DNA of 53,706 nucleotides from Bacteroides sp. (lineage in GTDB: Bacteria > Bacteroidota > Bacteroidia > Bacteroidales > Marinifilaceae). The stretch covers positions 1-53,706 of the forward strand of contig JAETOX010000009.1 in assembly GCA_021771575.1 (NCBI GenBank), read 5' to 3'. Position 1 is the stretch's first letter. Each line of letters starts with the position of its first letter. A model generated the notes under the pieces. That model had not been told where the DNA came from and did no database searches. It saw only the letters and a list, made by a program, of their open reading frames with translations. Positions 15,833 through 26,599 of the stretch are shown here, piece by piece. The position numbers and the translations under genes are program-made.

Positions 15833-18454
15833 TTATTTCAATTCTGCCAACTGCGATTCAAGGGCTGCGATTTTGGCTTCGGCGTCGGCTTGTTTTTTGC
15901 GTTCATTGGCCACAACCTGTGCCGGCGCTCCATTGACGAATTTCTCATTACTGAGCTTTTTCATCACCGAGTTCAAGAAACCACGGGTATAATTGAGTTC
16001 TTCTTCCAGTTTGGTTTTTACCTCTCCCATATTGACTTGTCCGGTGGCAGGAATGAAATATTCCACTGTATCAACAATAAAACTCCATGCGTCTTTCACA
16101 GCTTCGGTAACCGTTTCCTGATTACTGATATTACCCATTTTGCCAATGATACTGGCGAAATCTTCTGGGTAGCGCTCATTCTGTTTTATCTTTAATTCCA
16201 GAACATCTTTGAATGCCACATTATTCTGCTTCCGGATATTCCGGATTCCTACGATCACATTTTTCACTGCTTCGAAACGGTTCAGTAAATGCTCGTCGTA
16301 GGGGTGGACTTGTGGGAGCTTCGAAACCATGATACTTTCATTGGCTTGACGGGCTTGCAGGTTTTGCCAGATTTCCTCGGTGATAAATGGCATAAACGGA
16401 TGAAGCAATTGCAGGAGTTGTTCGAAAATCCGGATGGTCTGTTCATAAGTAGTTCGGTCGATAGGTTGTCCATAAGCCGGTTTGATGACTTCCAGCAACC
16501 AGGAAGAGAATTCGTCCCGGAAAGTAGTATAAACGGTCATCAATGCTTCTGAAATCCGATATTGGTCAAACTGAGCGTTCAAAGTTTCTGTCACTTTATT
16601 CAATAAATGGCTGAACCATTCCAAGGCCAAACGGGAATGGTCAGGCTGGGGCTTCTCGGCCACTTTCCACGATTTCACCAGTTTGAAGGCATTCCACATT
16701 TTAGTGGTGAAATTACGTCCTTGTTCCGGCAGGCTTTCGTCAAAAAGCAGGTCTCCGCCTGCAGGGGCACACAATAACATACCCACCCTTACTCCGTCGG
16801 CACCGTATTTGTCGATCAGTTCCAGCGGGTCAGGAGAATTCCCTAAAGATTTGGACATTTTCCGTCCCAGTTTGTCGCGGACAATACCAGTGAAGTAAAC
16901 ATTCCGGAATGGCATCTTGCCTTCGTATTCATAGCCGGCCATAATCATTCGAGCCACCCAGAAGAATATAATATCCGGGCCGGTAACCAGATCGTTAGTC
17001 GGGTAATAATAGCTAATTTCCGGGTTTCCGGGATGGTTTATTCCATCGAACAGTGAAATCGGCCATAACCAGGAAGAGAACCAGGTATCCAGGCAATCTT
17101 CCTCCTGCCGGAGATCGGCAAAGGTTAAATCGGGATTACCGCTTTTTTCCCGGGCTAGCAAAAGCGCTTCCTGCTCGTTTGCAGCAACCACATATCCGCC
17201 TTTGGGAAGATACCAGGCCGGAATCCGGTGTCCCCACCACAATTGTCGGCTGATACACCAGTCTTTGATGTTTTCCATCCAGTGACGATAGGTATTTTTG
17301 AATTTAGCCGGGAAAAACCGAATCTCGTCTTTCAGTACTGGTTCTAAAGCAATCTTAGCCAGGTGTTCCATTTTTAGGAACCATTGCATGGACAATTTGG
17401 GTTCGATAGGAACATTTGTTCGTTCCGAAAAACCTACATTGTTTATGTAAGGTTCCACTTTTTCCAGCAGGCCGGCCACTTCCAGGTCTTTTTCGATTTG
17501 GCGGCGAACCTCGAAACGATCCATACCAACATATAAACCGGCAGCTTCACTGATCGTTCCGTTATCATTGAAAATATCGATGGAAGGCAAGTGATATTTT
17601 TCTCCGAGCATATAGTCGTTCACATCATGAGCTGGAGTGACTTTCAGGCAGCCGGTACCGAATTCGATATCTACATATTCATCTTCAATCACAGGGATCG
17701 TTCGGTTTACCAGCGGAACGATCACTTTCTTGCCTCGTAAATGCTGATTCTTCGGGTCCTTCGGATTGATACACATAGCGGTATCTCCCATGATGGTTTC
17801 CGGACGGGTCGTTGCAACGATGGCGTAACCATCTTCTCCTTCAATCTGATAACGTAAATAGTAGAGTTTGCTGTGTTCTTCTTTATATACCACTTCTTCG
17901 TCCGAAAGAGCAGTAAGCGCTTGCGGATCCCAATTAACCATTCGTACTCCCCGGTAAATCAGTCCTTTTTTGTAAAGGTCTACGAATACTTTCAAAACAC
18001 TTTCGCTCCGCAGTTCGTCCATGGTGAATGCAGTTCGCTCCCAATCACAAGAAGCGCCCAGGCGTTTCAGTTGTTTCAGGATGATCCCACCATGTGTATG
18101 TGTCCAGTCCCATGCATGCTGAAGGAATTCTTCCCGTGTGAGATCGGTTTTCTTGTTTCCCTCATGCTGTAATTTTGCTACAACTTTGGCTTCCGTGGCG
18201 ATAGAGGCATGGTCGGTTCCTGGTACCCAACAGGCATTTTTCCCCAACAAACGGGCCCGACGTACCAAAGCGTCCTGAATCGTATTGTTCAGCATGTGCC
18301 CCATGTGGAGCACCCCGGTGACGTTAGGAGGCGGAATGACGATGCAGTAAGGTTCTCTGCTGTTATCCACTTCCGAATGAAACAAGTTATGATCCATCCA
18401 GTACTTGTACCATCTCTCTTCGCTTTCTTTGGGATTGTAATTTGTAGCAATCAT
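15833..18454 (-). CDS. valS: Valyl-tRNA synthetase
   Basis: Class I aminoacyl-tRNA synthetase charging tRNA-Val. The 873 residues include the HIGH-type motif HMGH at 50-53 ([15 protein letters not shown]), the CP1 editing domain with [12 protein letters not shown], the tryptophan-rich segment [21 protein letters not shown] at 532-536, the anticodon-binding domain, and a C-terminal coiled-coil arm (about 810-873) typical of ValS. Nothing is missing. It forms a single-gene unit: the zinc-ribbon gene upstream has its own terminator. Confidence 0.98.
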   Translation of the reverse strand: MIATNYNPKESEERWYKYWMDHNLFHSEVDNSREPYCIVIPPPNVTGVLHMGHMLNNTIQDALVRRARLLGKNACWVPGTDHASIATEAKVVAKLQHEGNKKTDLTREEFLQHAWDWTHTHGGIILKQLKRLGASCDWERTAFTMDELRSESVLKVFVDLYKKGLIYRGVRMVNWDPQALTALSDEEVVYKEEHSKLYYLRYQIEGEDGYAIVATTRPETIMGDTAMCINPKDPKNQHLRGKKVIVPLVNRTIPVIEDEYVDIEFGTGCLKVTPAHDVNDYMLGEKYHLPSIDIFNDNGTISEAAGLYVGMDRFEVRRQIEKDLEVAGLLEKVEPYINNVGFSERTNVPIEPKLSMQWFLKMEHLAKIALEPVLKDEIRFFPAKFKNTYRHWMENIKDWCISRQLWWGHRIPAWYLPKGGYVVAANEQEALLLAREKSGNPDLTFADLRQEEDCLDTWFSSWLWPISLFDGINHPGNPEISYYYPTNDLVTGPDIIFFWVARMIMAGYEYEGKMPFRNVYFTGIVRDKLGRKMSKSLGNSPDPLELIDKYGADGVRVGMLLCAPAGGDLLFDESLPEQGRNFTTKMWNAFKLVKSWKVAEKPQPDHSRLALEWFSHLLNKVTETLNAQFDQYRISEALMTVYTTFRDEFSSWLLEVIKPAYGQPIDRTTYEQTIRIFEQLLQLLHPFMPFITEEIWQNLQARQANESIMVSKLPQVHPYDEHLLNRFEAVKNVIVGIRNIRKQNNVAFKDVLELKIKQNERYPEDFASIIGKMGNISNQETVTEAVKDAWSFIVDTVEYFIPATGQVNMGEVKTKLEEELNYTRGFLNSVMKKLSNEKFVNGAPAQVVANERKKQADAEAKIAALESQLAELK

Positions 18455-18524
18455 GCCTTCAATGTTAGATTTTTGACTTTAGATTTTAAATGGCCTTTGT
18501 CGGATTTAAAGTTTACACCTGACA

Positions 18525-18548
18525 ATAAAAAAGCTGCCGGAGCAGCTT
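18525..18548 (-). terminator. Terminator of the M23-MerR-Nif3-zinc ribbon operon
   Basis: AAGCTGC (18531-18537) pairs with GCAGCTT (18542-18548) around a 4-base loop, with a TTTTTT run on the minus strand, only 4 bases after the last gene. Confidence 0.85.
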
Positions 18549-18552
18549 CTTG

Positions 18553-19392
18553 TTATTCTTCTTTTCTGAGTCGTCTTCCCTTTTTCTTTTGGGCTTCCAT
18601 GGAAGCTTCCAGGTCTGCTTTCTGCATGCTGCCGTCATAATCGCAGATATATTTGTCGATCAGAATTCGTCCGCAATATTCGCAGACAATGATTTTTTTC
18701 CGCGAACGGATATCCAACTGACGCTGTGGCGGGATTTTATTGAAACATCCTCCGCAAGCGTCCCGGTCGACGGTGACGACTGCCAGACCGTTACGGGCAT
18801 TGTCCCGGATTTTCCGGTAAGCCGACAACAGACGTTCTTCAATGTTCTTTGATAACTCCTCTGACTTGTGTGTCAGATTTTCTTCGTCCTTATGCGTTTC
18901 GGTAATAATATCGTCGAGCTCGGCTTTCTTGGCATCCAGGTCAGCTTTCTTTTCTGCATATTGTTTGCTGGAAATTTCCAGATTGACTTCTTTTTCAGCT
19001 TTTACTTTCTGAGCTTCCCGGATTCTTTTTTGCTGTAATTCGATTTCCAGTTTCTGGAACTCCACTTCCTTAGTCAGCGCATCGTATTCCCGGTTGTTGC
19101 GGACATTGTCCAGCTGTTCCGAATATTTTTTGATCAGTTCTTCCGATTTGTTTATCTCCTGTTTCTTATTGGATACATTCTTGTCGGCTTCGTTGATTTC
19201 GTTTTTCAGGTTTTCGATCCGGGTTTCCAGACCGGCAATTTCATCTTCCAGATCCTGCACTTCAAGGGGAAGCTCACCTCTCAGGGTCTTAATTTTATCG
19301 ATTTCTGTATCAATTCGTTGTAGTTCATAAAGATGCTGCAATTTTTCCTCGACAGAAAGTTCTTGCAGTTTTTCGTTGCTGTTTGTTGCCAT
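18553..19392 (-). CDS. Coiled-coil protein with C4 zinc ribbon (zf-RING_7 / DUF164 family)
   Basis: The 279 residues form a long antiparallel coiled coil (about 10-195, with VRNNREYDALTKEVEFQKLEIELQ split across the hairpin) and a C-terminal zinc ribbon with CGGC (213, 216) and CEYC (237, 240). The tail after about 255 is basic. Members are widespread and frequently lie beside Nif3-family genes, as here (13 bases). The molecular role is not established; nucleic-acid or ribosome-related binding has been proposed for such ribbons. Last gene of a four-gene operon. Confidence 0.9.
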   Translation of the reverse strand: MATNSNEKLQELSVEEKLQHLYELQRIDTEIDKIKTLRGELPLEVQDLEDEIAGLETRIENLKNEINEADKNVSNKKQEINKSEELIKKYSEQLDNVRNNREYDALTKEVEFQKLEIELQQKRIREAQKVKAEKEVNLEISSKQYAEKKADLDAKKAELDDIITETHKDEENLTHKSEELSKNIEERLLSAYRKIRDNARNGLAVVTVDRDACGGCFNKIPPQRQLDIRSRKKIIVCEYCGRILIDKYICDYDGSMQKADLEASMEAQKKKGRRLRKEE

Positions 19393-19405
19393 ATTATAAA
19401 GTAAC

Positions 19406-20497
19406 TTAAAGATAACTTATAGGGTTTGTTTCCACCTTAGAAAACTGAACTGCAAAGTTAGGTATTTTTTTTGTAACTAACTCATAAAAAATTTCTTTTG
19501 TGAACTGTTCGCTTTCGTAATGTCCGATATCAGCTATCATGATCCGGTTTTCGGCTTTGAAAAAGTCATGATATTTAAAATCACTTGTAATGAAAATATC
19601 GGCATTTCGGGCAATGGCTGTGGAAGTCAGGAACGAGCCGGCTCCTCCACATACCGCTACCCGTTTAATATGCGGCTTGCAAATTGCCGTATGTCGGATA
19701 CATCCGCAACGGAAAATCGTTTTTATTCTGTTCAAAAAGGCCAATGGCTCTATGGCTTCCGCTAATTCGCCGATGATACCGAAGCCGGTCACCGGATTTT
19801 CCTTATTCAAACACACTGTGTTCCATACCGGTTCTTCATAAGGATGGCACGACAGTAAAGCTTGGATGCTTTTTTTCAACAAATATTCCGGGACGGTGAT
19901 TTCGGTTTTTATTTCTTCTTCCGTATGCAGCTGGTCGATTTGGCCTACATATGGATGGGCTCCCTCCTTGGCTTGGAAAGTGCCTTTGCCACATTGATTG
20001 AACGAACAATGGCTATAATTGCCGATGTCTCCGCCTCCGCAGTCAAGCACAGTCTGGCGTACCCGATCGGCATCCACTACGGGCGTGTAAAAGGTCAGAC
20101 TGAATAATTTTCCAGCTGGTTGAAGAATCTGCTGATCCAATAGTCCCAGCTTATCGGCTATCCGTCCGCTGACCCCACGTTTTACGGCGTCCATATTCGT
20201 ATGAGCCGAATAAATATGGATACCGTGCCGGATGGCTTTGATCAGACAACGGTGAACATAGTTGTCCGGACGCAGGTTTTTCAATCCTTGTAGAGTCAGG
20301 GGATGATGCGAGATGATCAGGTCGTGACCTTCAGCGATGGCTTCGTCTACTACCGCTTCCGTGATGTCTATGGTTAACAGGATTGACCGGATTTCCGCCG
20401 AAAAGTCTCCACATATCAGGCCCGCATTATCATACCCCTCTTGCAAACCGAGAGGGGCCATGGCCTCTATCAGTAAAGTGATATCTTTTACTTGCAT
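19406..20497 (-). CDS. Nif3-like dinuclear metal centre protein (DUF34/YbgI family, long form)
   Basis: The 363-residue protein has the conserved metal-binding segments DLIISHHPL (His64, His65), YSAHTNMD (Asp103) and a C-terminal DIGHYESE, with GGAGSF and DFKYHDF before it. The middle third (about 130-235) is the PII-like insertion found in long Nif3 forms. The family forms toroidal hexamers with a two-metal site; GTP cyclohydrolase-like annotation is widespread but the reaction is not settled. It lies 2 bases after the MerR gene and 13 before the zinc-ribbon gene. Confidence 0.93.
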   Translation of the reverse strand: MQVKDITLLIEAMAPLGLQEGYDNAGLICGDFSAEIRSILLTIDITEAVVDEAIAEGHDLIISHHPLTLQGLKNLRPDNYVHRCLIKAIRHGIHIYSAHTNMDAVKRGVSGRIADKLGLLDQQILQPAGKLFSLTFYTPVVDADRVRQTVLDCGGGDIGNYSHCSFNQCGKGTFQAKEGAHPYVGQIDQLHTEEEIKTEITVPEYLLKKSIQALLSCHPYEEPVWNTVCLNKENPVTGFGIIGELAEAIEPLAFLNRIKTIFRCGCIRHTAICKPHIKRVAVCGGAGSFLTSTAIARNADIFITSDFKYHDFFKAENRIMIADIGHYESEQFTKEIFYELVTKKIPNFAVQFSKVETNPISYL

Positions 20498-20499
20498 GT

Positions 20500-20835
20500 T
20501 CAGGAAAGATGCTCTTTGATCTGAATCAATTCTTCTTTTATCGCTTTGAGGCGTTTTACTACCTCAAAGTTGACCTGTGTCTCTTCGTGATTCTCCCGTA
20601 ACTTCATTTGGGCTCCTTTGAGGGTCATACCTTTTTCTTTAACCAGGTGATAGATCAGATGGAAATTATCGATGTCGGCCCTGGTAAACTGTCGGTTGCC
20701 TTTTTTGTTTTTATGTGGCTTGATGATATCGAATTCTTTTTCCCAGAAACGAATCAGGGAAGTATTTACTCCAAACATATCGGCGACTTCACCGATAGAG
20801 TAATACACTTTTAAAGGTTGCTTTTCTTGTTCCAT
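20500..20835 (-). CDS. MerR-family transcriptional regulator (short form)
   Basis: The 111 residues have a winged helix-turn-helix MerR domain (about 8-78: YYSIGEVADMFGVNTSLIRFWEKEF, then NRQFTRADI) followed by a helix (about 80-108). There is no metal- or ligand-binding cysteine domain. It is embedded between the M23 peptidase and Nif3 genes with gaps of 12 and 2 bases, so it is co-expressed with them and may regulate them. Target unknown. Confidence 0.93.
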   Translation of the reverse strand: MEQEKQPLKVYYSIGEVADMFGVNTSLIRFWEKEFDIIKPHKNKKGNRQFTRADIDNFHLIYHLVKEKGMTLKGAQMKLRENHEETQVNFEVVKRLKAIKEELIQIKEHLS

Positions 20836-20847
20836 AAATATTCCCGT

Positions 20848-21819
20848 TTAGTCCATCGTTTGGCCGTTATTGTTAGCTTCGGTTACAAGCTTGTCGTATT
20901 CGTCGGCTGTCAGGTCGTTGAAATAATAATTGATCGGGTCTACAGCAACCCCGTTTTTTTTCACCTCGTAATGGATATGGGGGCCGGTAGACATTCCGGT
21001 ATTACCCATATAACCAATGATGTCCCCGCGCTTGACTTTTTGTCCGGCTTTTACATTATATGAATTCAGATGAGCATACAACGTTTGATAGTTGAAACCG
21101 TGATCAATCAGGATACTTTTACCGTATCCTTTGTGAAGCTCTGCATAAACCACCTTGCCATTGCCAGTGGCGTAAATCGGTGTGCCGATCGATCCGGAAA
21201 AGTCCATTCCTGCATGAAGTTTTACCGTTTTATAAATCGGATGCATCCGGTAACCGAACGAAGAAGAAAAACGGGTACTCGGGTCTTTTAGTGATACCGG
21301 CAGAATTGCTGGAATAGAAGCCAGCATGTCGATTTTATTCTTCGCCAGCGTTTCGATTTCGTCGTAAGATTTGCTTTGAATATAAATAGCTTTCGATAAT
21401 TCGTCCAGCTTTCGGGTTGTATTGATGATCAGTTCGGCATTGTCCATATTCTTCAATGATTCATATCGGTTTACTCCTCCCGATCCTGCTCTACGGATAG
21501 AAGCGTCAATAGGTTCCGATTCGAAAATCACCCGATAGATATTGTCGTCTCGTGCTTCAAGATTTTTCAACACCTCATCCATACGTTCCAGTTCACTATT
21601 AAGAATATGATATTGGGCCAGGATTTCTTCTTTTTCGCGTTTCAGCGCTTTTTCTTTCGGAGAATCGATGATAGCCGATACCAATAGAAAAATCACCAGA
21701 GCCAAGGACAAGCTGGAAAAAAATTTGATCCCCCATAATCGGAGCTTTTTCTTGAAAGAAATATGTATTTTGTCGTATGATAACGTTTCTGGATTGAACC
21801 GATAACCTGTTTTCGCCAT
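20848..21819 (-). CDS. M23 (LytM) family metallopeptidase, membrane-anchored
   Basis: Predicted cell-wall endopeptidase or its regulator. The 323 residues comprise a basic cytoplasmic segment, one transmembrane helix (about 32-51), a periplasmic coiled coil (about 55-165) and a LytM domain (about 185-290). The zinc ligands are present: His202 and Asp206 in HAGMD, His250 in YAHLN, and His283 in HIHYE (with His281). The intact site suggests an active enzyme cutting peptidoglycan cross-links. First gene of the operon, with a good promoter upstream. Confidence 0.94.
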   Translation of the reverse strand: MAKTGYRFNPETLSYDKIHISFKKKLRLWGIKFFSSLSLALVIFLLVSAIIDSPKEKALKREKEEILAQYHILNSELERMDEVLKNLEARDDNIYRVIFESEPIDASIRRAGSGGVNRYESLKNMDNAELIINTTRKLDELSKAIYIQSKSYDEIETLAKNKIDMLASIPAILPVSLKDPSTRFSSSFGYRMHPIYKTVKLHAGMDFSGSIGTPIYATGNGKVVYAELHKGYGKSILIDHGFNYQTLYAHLNSYNVKAGQKVKRGDIIGYMGNTGMSTGPHIHYEVKKNGVAVDPINYYFNDLTADEYDKLVTEANNNGQTMD

Positions 21820-21848
21820 TTTTGATATAAAATTGAGAATTTACGATG

Positions 21849-21878
21849 CAAAGTTAAATAAATAATCTAATTTTGCAA
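21849..21878 (-). promoter_or_regulatory. Promoter of the M23-MerR-Nif3-zinc ribbon operon
   Basis: TAACTTTG at 21856-21849 on the minus strand fits the -7 consensus, with TTG (21878-21876) 19 bases upstream. It is 30 bases before the M23 gene. Confidence 0.6.
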
Positions 21879-21893
21879 CCTTATTTGCGTTAC

Positions 21894-21995
21894 CCTTATG
21901 ACTTAAAGGGCATAAGGTGAAATAATTCGATATTAAAATAATGAAACCCTCATGTTGGAAAGACACCGGACAAAAAGAAGCAGGAAATGAGGGTT
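21894..21995 (+). promoter_or_regulatory. Structured alaS leader with two hairpins and a tiny open frame
   Basis: Hairpin 1 pairs CCTTATG (21894-21900) with CATAAGG (21911-21917). Hairpin 2 pairs AACCCTCAT (21945-21953) with ATGAGGGTT (21987-21995) over a 33-base loop. Overlapping hairpin 2, a 25-codon frame begins with ATG at 21941 (MKPSCWKD...) and stops at 22018, 4 bases before alaS. Whether it is a cis-regulatory leader, a leader peptide or a copy of an interspersed element is not known. Confidence 0.5.
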
Positions 21996-22022
21996 CCATA
22001 CGGCCATTAAAATTATAATCGT

Positions 22023-24656
22023 ATGAAATCAGCAGAGATCAGACAAAAGTTTCTGGATTTTTTTGAGAGTAAAGGACATACTATCGTACCGTCGGCTCCC
22101 ATGGTTATTAAAGACGATCCCACATTGATGTTTACTAACGCTGGGATGAATCAGTTTAAAGATATTATTCTGGGAAATATCGCTCCCAAACATCGTCGTG
22201 TCGCGGATTCTCAAAAGTGCCTGAGGGTATCGGGAAAACACAACGACCTGGAAGAAGTGGGACAGGATACCTACCATCATACAATGTTCGAGATGTTGGG
22301 TAACTGGTCGTTCGGAGATTATTTTAAAGAAGAAGCTATCGCATACGCCTGGGAATTTTTGACTAGTGTCATGAAACTCGATCAAAATCGTTTATATGCG
22401 ACAGTATTCGAAGGTAGCCATGAAGATGGATTGGAACCTGACATTCAGGCTCGGCAGATCTGGAGGAATTATTTGCCTGAAGACCGGATCTTGTTCGGCA
22501 ATAAGAAAGATAACTTTTGGGAAATGGGGGATATGGGACCTTGTGGACCTTGCTCCGAAATTCATATCGACCTTCGTCCCGAAGAAGAAAGAAAATTGAA
22601 GCCCGGAAGGGACCTGGTCAATAAAGACAATCCCTTGGTGATCGAAATCTGGAACTTGGTGTTTATGCAATACAACCGCAAGGCCGACGGGAGTTTGGAA
22701 AATCTTCCCAATCAGCATGTGGATACCGGCATGGGATTCGAACGTCTGTGCATGGCCGTACAGGGCAAAACTTCCAATTACGATACCGACGTGTTCACCC
22801 CCATCATCGACAAAATCTCGCAACTGAGCAGTATCCGTTACGGTGCGGCTCATGAAACCGATGTCGCAATGCGGGTGATTGCCGATCATTTACGTACCAT
22901 CTCTTTTTCCATCACGGATGGACAATTGCCTTCGAACGTCAAAGCCGGCTATGTGATTCGTCGGATTTTGCGACGGGCTGTACGGTATGCTTATACCTAT
23001 CTTGGACAAAAAGAAGCGTTTATGTATCGATTGGAACCTGTTTTGATCGAAGTAATGGGAAAACATTATCCCGAATTGATCGCCCAGCAGGAATTGATCG
23101 AGAAAGTGATCCGTGAAGAGGAAAATGCTTTTCTGCGGACCTTGGATAAGGGAATTCGTCTGTTGGATCGCATCATCGAAAAAACCAAGGCAGAAGAATT
23201 TCTGACTATTCCGGGAAACGTTGCTTTTGAATTATACGATACATACGGATTTCCGTTGGATCTCACAGAATTGATTTTACGGGAACACGGATTGGTGGTC
23301 AACCGGCGCGAGTTTAAAGCCGAGATGGAAGCCCAAAAAGAACGTTCCCGTTCGGCTTCCTCGGTGGATACGGATGATTGGATCGAACTGATCGACGATG
23401 AGGTGCAGGAATTTGTCGGATATGACTACACAGAGGTGGAAGTGAAAATTACCCGTTACCGGAAGATAGTCACCAAGAACAAAACCCTCTATCATCTGGT
23501 GTTCAATATCACTCCTTTTTATGGAGAAGGTGGCGGACAAGTGGGTGACAGTGGTGTTTTGGTTAATGGACAGGAGACTGTACGGATTCTGGATACTAAA
23601 AAAGAAAACGGCTTGACCATTCATCTGGTAGAAAAGTTGCCGGAGGATGTGACACAGGTTTTTCTGGCGAAGGTAGACTTGCACAAGCGTATTCTGACAG
23701 CCAATAACCATACGGCCACTCACTTACTGGACTATGCGTTGCGGAAAGTACTGGGGAAACATGTGGAACAAAAAGGTTCATACGTCAGTGATGAGCACTT
23801 GCGTTTCGACTTTTCTCATTTCCAGAAAGTGACCAATGAAGAGTTGGCTGAAGTGGCTGCAATTGTCAATCGGCTGATTCGGGAAAATATTCCGCTGGAA
23901 GAACATCGGGCTGTGCCGATGACTAATGCTGTGGAAATGGGAGCTTTAGCTGTTTTTGGTGAAAAGTACGGTGATCTGGTGCGAGTGATTCGCTATGGTG
24001 ATTCCATCGAATTGTGTGGTGGTACACATGTGCCCGCAACCGGACAAATCGGTTTCTTTAAAATTTTGTCCGAAAGTTCTGTTTCTGCGGGCGTACGTCG
24101 CATCGAGGCTATTACTGCAGATAAGGCGGAGGAATATATCAATACCTCTTTTTCTCTTATTGCGGAGATGGAGAAGATGTTTAAATCCAATAAAAATCTG
24201 ATGGAATGCGTGAAAAATCTGTTGGAAGAAAATGAAGGCCTGAAAAAAGAAACCGAGAAATTTGCCAAAGAAAGTTTACGCTTGTTGAAAGAAAGACTGA
24301 AAAACAAAAAATCGGTCTATCGTGATATCAATATAATCATTGCTAATTTGTCTATTCCGGCCGCTCAGGTAAAAGATATCGCTTTCCAGTTGAAGGGCGA
24401 ATATGAAAAGGTCGTATTTATTGCCGGAGGGGTAGCTGCCGGAAAACCTCATTTGACGATGATGATCAGTAACACCTTGGCTGAGGAATATGGATTGCAT
24501 GCCGGGCAGATCGTACGGGAAGCAGCTCAGGAAATCAAAGGGGGTGGTGGTGGACAGCCTTTCTTTGCTACTGCCGGGGGAGCCGATCCCGAAGGGGTAG
24601 ACCGCGCTATCCAAAAAGCTGAGAAAATGGTGATGCACAAAATTTCTGTAGATTGA
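22023..24656 (+). CDS. alaS: Alanyl-tRNA synthetase
   Basis: Class II synthetase charging tRNA-Ala and editing Ser/Gly. The 877 residues have the catalytic core (about 1-260: [19 protein letters not shown], motif 2 with [22 protein letters not shown], and DTGMGFERL), the editing domain with [18 protein letters not shown] and the zinc-binding CGGTHV, a coiled coil (about 735-765) and the C-terminal C-Ala domain ([14 protein letters not shown]). All expected elements are intact. It appears to be a single-gene unit. Confidence 0.98.
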   Translation: MKSAEIRQKFLDFFESKGHTIVPSAPMVIKDDPTLMFTNAGMNQFKDIILGNIAPKHRRVADSQKCLRVSGKHNDLEEVGQDTYHHTMFEMLGNWSFGDYFKEEAIAYAWEFLTSVMKLDQNRLYATVFEGSHEDGLEPDIQARQIWRNYLPEDRILFGNKKDNFWEMGDMGPCGPCSEIHIDLRPEEERKLKPGRDLVNKDNPLVIEIWNLVFMQYNRKADGSLENLPNQHVDTGMGFERLCMAVQGKTSNYDTDVFTPIIDKISQLSSIRYGAAHETDVAMRVIADHLRTISFSITDGQLPSNVKAGYVIRRILRRAVRYAYTYLGQKEAFMYRLEPVLIEVMGKHYPELIAQQELIEKVIREEENAFLRTLDKGIRLLDRIIEKTKAEEFLTIPGNVAFELYDTYGFPLDLTELILREHGLVVNRREFKAEMEAQKERSRSASSVDTDDWIELIDDEVQEFVGYDYTEVEVKITRYRKIVTKNKTLYHLVFNITPFYGEGGGQVGDSGVLVNGQETVRILDTKKENGLTIHLVEKLPEDVTQVFLAKVDLHKRILTANNHTATHLLDYALRKVLGKHVEQKGSYVSDEHLRFDFSHFQKVTNEELAEVAAIVNRLIRENIPLEEHRAVPMTNAVEMGALAVFGEKYGDLVRVIRYGDSIELCGGTHVPATGQIGFFKILSESSVSAGVRRIEAITADKAEEYINTSFSLIAEMEKMFKSNKNLMECVKNLLEENEGLKKETEKFAKESLRLLKERLKNKKSVYRDINIIIANLSIPAAQVKDIAFQLKGEYEKVVFIAGGVAAGKPHLTMMISNTLAEEYGLHAGQIVREAAQEIKGGGGGQPFFATAGGADPEGVDRAIQKAEKMVMHKISVD

Positions 24657-24699
24657 TTTAATATTTTTCTATATCTGTGTGCATTTTAATATTTTTTTA

Positions 24700-24707
24700 T
24701 ACATTTG
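24700..24707 (+). promoter_or_regulatory. Promoter (-7 element) of the TPR lipoprotein gene
   Basis: TACATTTG fits TAnnTTTG, 52 bases before the chosen start at 24759. It supports that start over the upstream in-frame ATG at 24705, which would lie inside the promoter element. Confidence 0.55.
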
Positions 24708-24758
24708 CTTTGCTTATTGAGTGACCAATTGAATATTAAGAATAAATTGAAAGTGATT

Positions 24759-26483
24759 ATGAAAAGAACATTTAAAACCGTTGCTACTATCGCATTAGCA
24801 GGCTTTGTTGTAGCATCTTGTTCTTCTTTGAATAAGATGAAGAAAATGGAAAAGAACATTGCCTATAAGGTAACCCCTGAAATGTTGGAAGCCAAAGGTG
24901 GTGTAGTAGATTTGAAAATCGACGCTACAATCCCGGCAAAATATTTCAACAAGAAAGTAACTCTTGTTGCTACTCCGGTGCTGAAATTCCAGAATGGTGG
25001 AGAGAAAGCTTATGAATCCAAAACATTCCAGGGAGAAAAAGTGCAGGGAAACAATGAGATAGTTCCGTATGCAACTGAAAAAACGGTTTCTTACAGCGGA
25101 CAGGTACCTTTTGAAGAAGGAATGCGGGTTTCCGGTTTATATGTTAAATTCGTAGGCACAAAAGGTGCGAAATCAGCTGACTATGAATCTCGTAAAATTG
25201 CCGATGGTGTATTGGCTACCGAGACTATGGTAAACAATCAGCCAGCTATTGTACTGGGAAAGGATCAGTTCGAACGGATTACCAAAGAAGAGCAGGAAGC
25301 TGCCATCTATTATCTGATCAATTCGGCACAAATCCGTACTAAAGAAATGAAATCGGATGAGATCAAAGCCATGGAAAAATTCCTTAAAGATGCGAAAGCT
25401 GCTGAAGATATGGAACTGAAAAATATTCAGATTCAATCTTATGCTTCTCCTGACGGACCTATGGATCTTAACGATAAGTTGGCTAATAACCGGGAAGGTT
25501 CTGCCGATAAATTTGTAAAAAACAGCATGAAGAAAAACAAAATCGACGAATACAAGAATTTGGATTTCTTTAAGAAATATGTAGTTGCTGAAGACTGGGA
25601 AGGTTTCAAAAAAGCGATGGAAGAATCCAATATTCAGGATAAAGAATTGATTCTTCGGGTGCTCACTATGTATTCCGATCCGGAAGTAAGAGAAAGAGAA
25701 ATCAAAAATATCTCCTCTGCTTACTCTGTTGTTGCCGATCAGATCCTGCCTAAACTGAGACGTTCTAAATTCATTGTAAACGCCGACCGTATCGGTAAAT
25801 CCGATGAAGAAATTCGTAGCTTGGCAAAATCCAACCCGGCCGCATTGAATGTAGAAGAATTGCTGTATTCCGCTACTTTATTCGATAATAACGGCGACAA
25901 ACTGGCTATCTATGAAACAGCTATGCGTCAGTTCCCGAACGATTGGAGAGGTTATAATGATGCCGGTATGATACTGTTTGAAACAGGCAAAGTGGCTCAG
26001 GCAAAAACTAATTTTGAAAAAGCAAATTCTTTGTCAGCCAATAATAAAACTATCCAGAACAACATGGGAGCTATCGCCTTGGTTGATGGTAATGTGAAAG
26101 ACGCTGAAGTATTGTTCGGTGCTGCTACCGGAGCCGGTAACGAAGTGAACTATAACAAAGGTATTGTAGCCATCATGAAAGGAAACTATAAAGCTGCTGT
26201 AGATTATTTCGGAAATTGCAACTGTGCAAACGCTGCTTTGGCTAACTTGTTGGCTGGAAATACCAGTGAAGCTGCTAAAAAACTGAATGCTGGTCAGGAT
26301 AACTCAGCTTTGACCGATTATTTGAAAGCTGTAATTGCTGCTCGTAGTAACGATACGAATGCTGTGATTGCCAATCTGAAAGCCGCTTGTGCTAAAGATG
26401 CAGGTATGAAACAAATAGCTGCTACTGATATGGAATTTGTTAAATTGTTCAACAATGCAGAGTTCAACGCTATTGTAAAATAA
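24759..26483 (+). CDS. TPR-repeat lipoprotein with OmpA-like segment
   Basis: The 574-residue product is a lipoprotein: MKRTFK, hydrophobic core, then VVASC with Cys21. The start at 24759 was chosen because it gives a clean signal peptide and lies downstream of the promoter. After a beta-rich region (about 35-190) comes a segment with IQIQSYASPDGPMDLNDKLANNRE (about 225-250), reminiscent of the OmpA-like peptidoglycan-binding fold. The C-terminal third (about 370-574) has TPR-like helical repeats (YETAMRQFPNDWRGYNDAGMILFETGK). A structural or scaffolding role at the outer membrane is inferred. A terminator follows at once, so it stands alone. Confidence 0.85.
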   Translation: MKRTFKTVATIALAGFVVASCSSLNKMKKMEKNIAYKVTPEMLEAKGGVVDLKIDATIPAKYFNKKVTLVATPVLKFQNGGEKAYESKTFQGEKVQGNNEIVPYATEKTVSYSGQVPFEEGMRVSGLYVKFVGTKGAKSADYESRKIADGVLATETMVNNQPAIVLGKDQFERITKEEQEAAIYYLINSAQIRTKEMKSDEIKAMEKFLKDAKAAEDMELKNIQIQSYASPDGPMDLNDKLANNREGSADKFVKNSMKKNKIDEYKNLDFFKKYVVAEDWEGFKKAMEESNIQDKELILRVLTMYSDPEVREREIKNISSAYSVVADQILPKLRRSKFIVNADRIGKSDEEIRSLAKSNPAALNVEELLYSATLFDNNGDKLAIYETAMRQFPNDWRGYNDAGMILFETGKVAQAKTNFEKANSLSANNKTIQNNMGAIALVDGNVKDAEVLFGAATGAGNEVNYNKGIVAIMKGNYKAAVDYFGNCNCANAALANLLAGNTSEAAKKLNAGQDNSALTDYLKAVIAARSNDTNAVIANLKAACAKDAGMKQIAATDMEFVKLFNNAEFNAIVK

Positions 26484-26503
26484 GCACTAGCCTATACAGC
26501 AAT

Positions 26504-26537
26504 AAAGGCTGCGGAGATCATTTCGCAGCCTTTTTTG
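26504..26537 (+). terminator. Terminator of the TPR lipoprotein gene
   Basis: AAGGCTGCG pairs with CGCAGCCTT (within 26505-26532) around a 10-base loop and is followed by TTTT, 20 bases after the stop. Confidence 0.85.
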
Positions 26538-26599
26538 TTTTTAGCTTTTACCTCTTCGTTTTTATCTTTCCTTTAACATATTTTTCTCTCATGTTATTT

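Noticed and set aside
22392-22889. Minus-strand 165-codon frame within alaS
   Set aside because: It is fully antisense to conserved alaS coding sequence and shows no family features.
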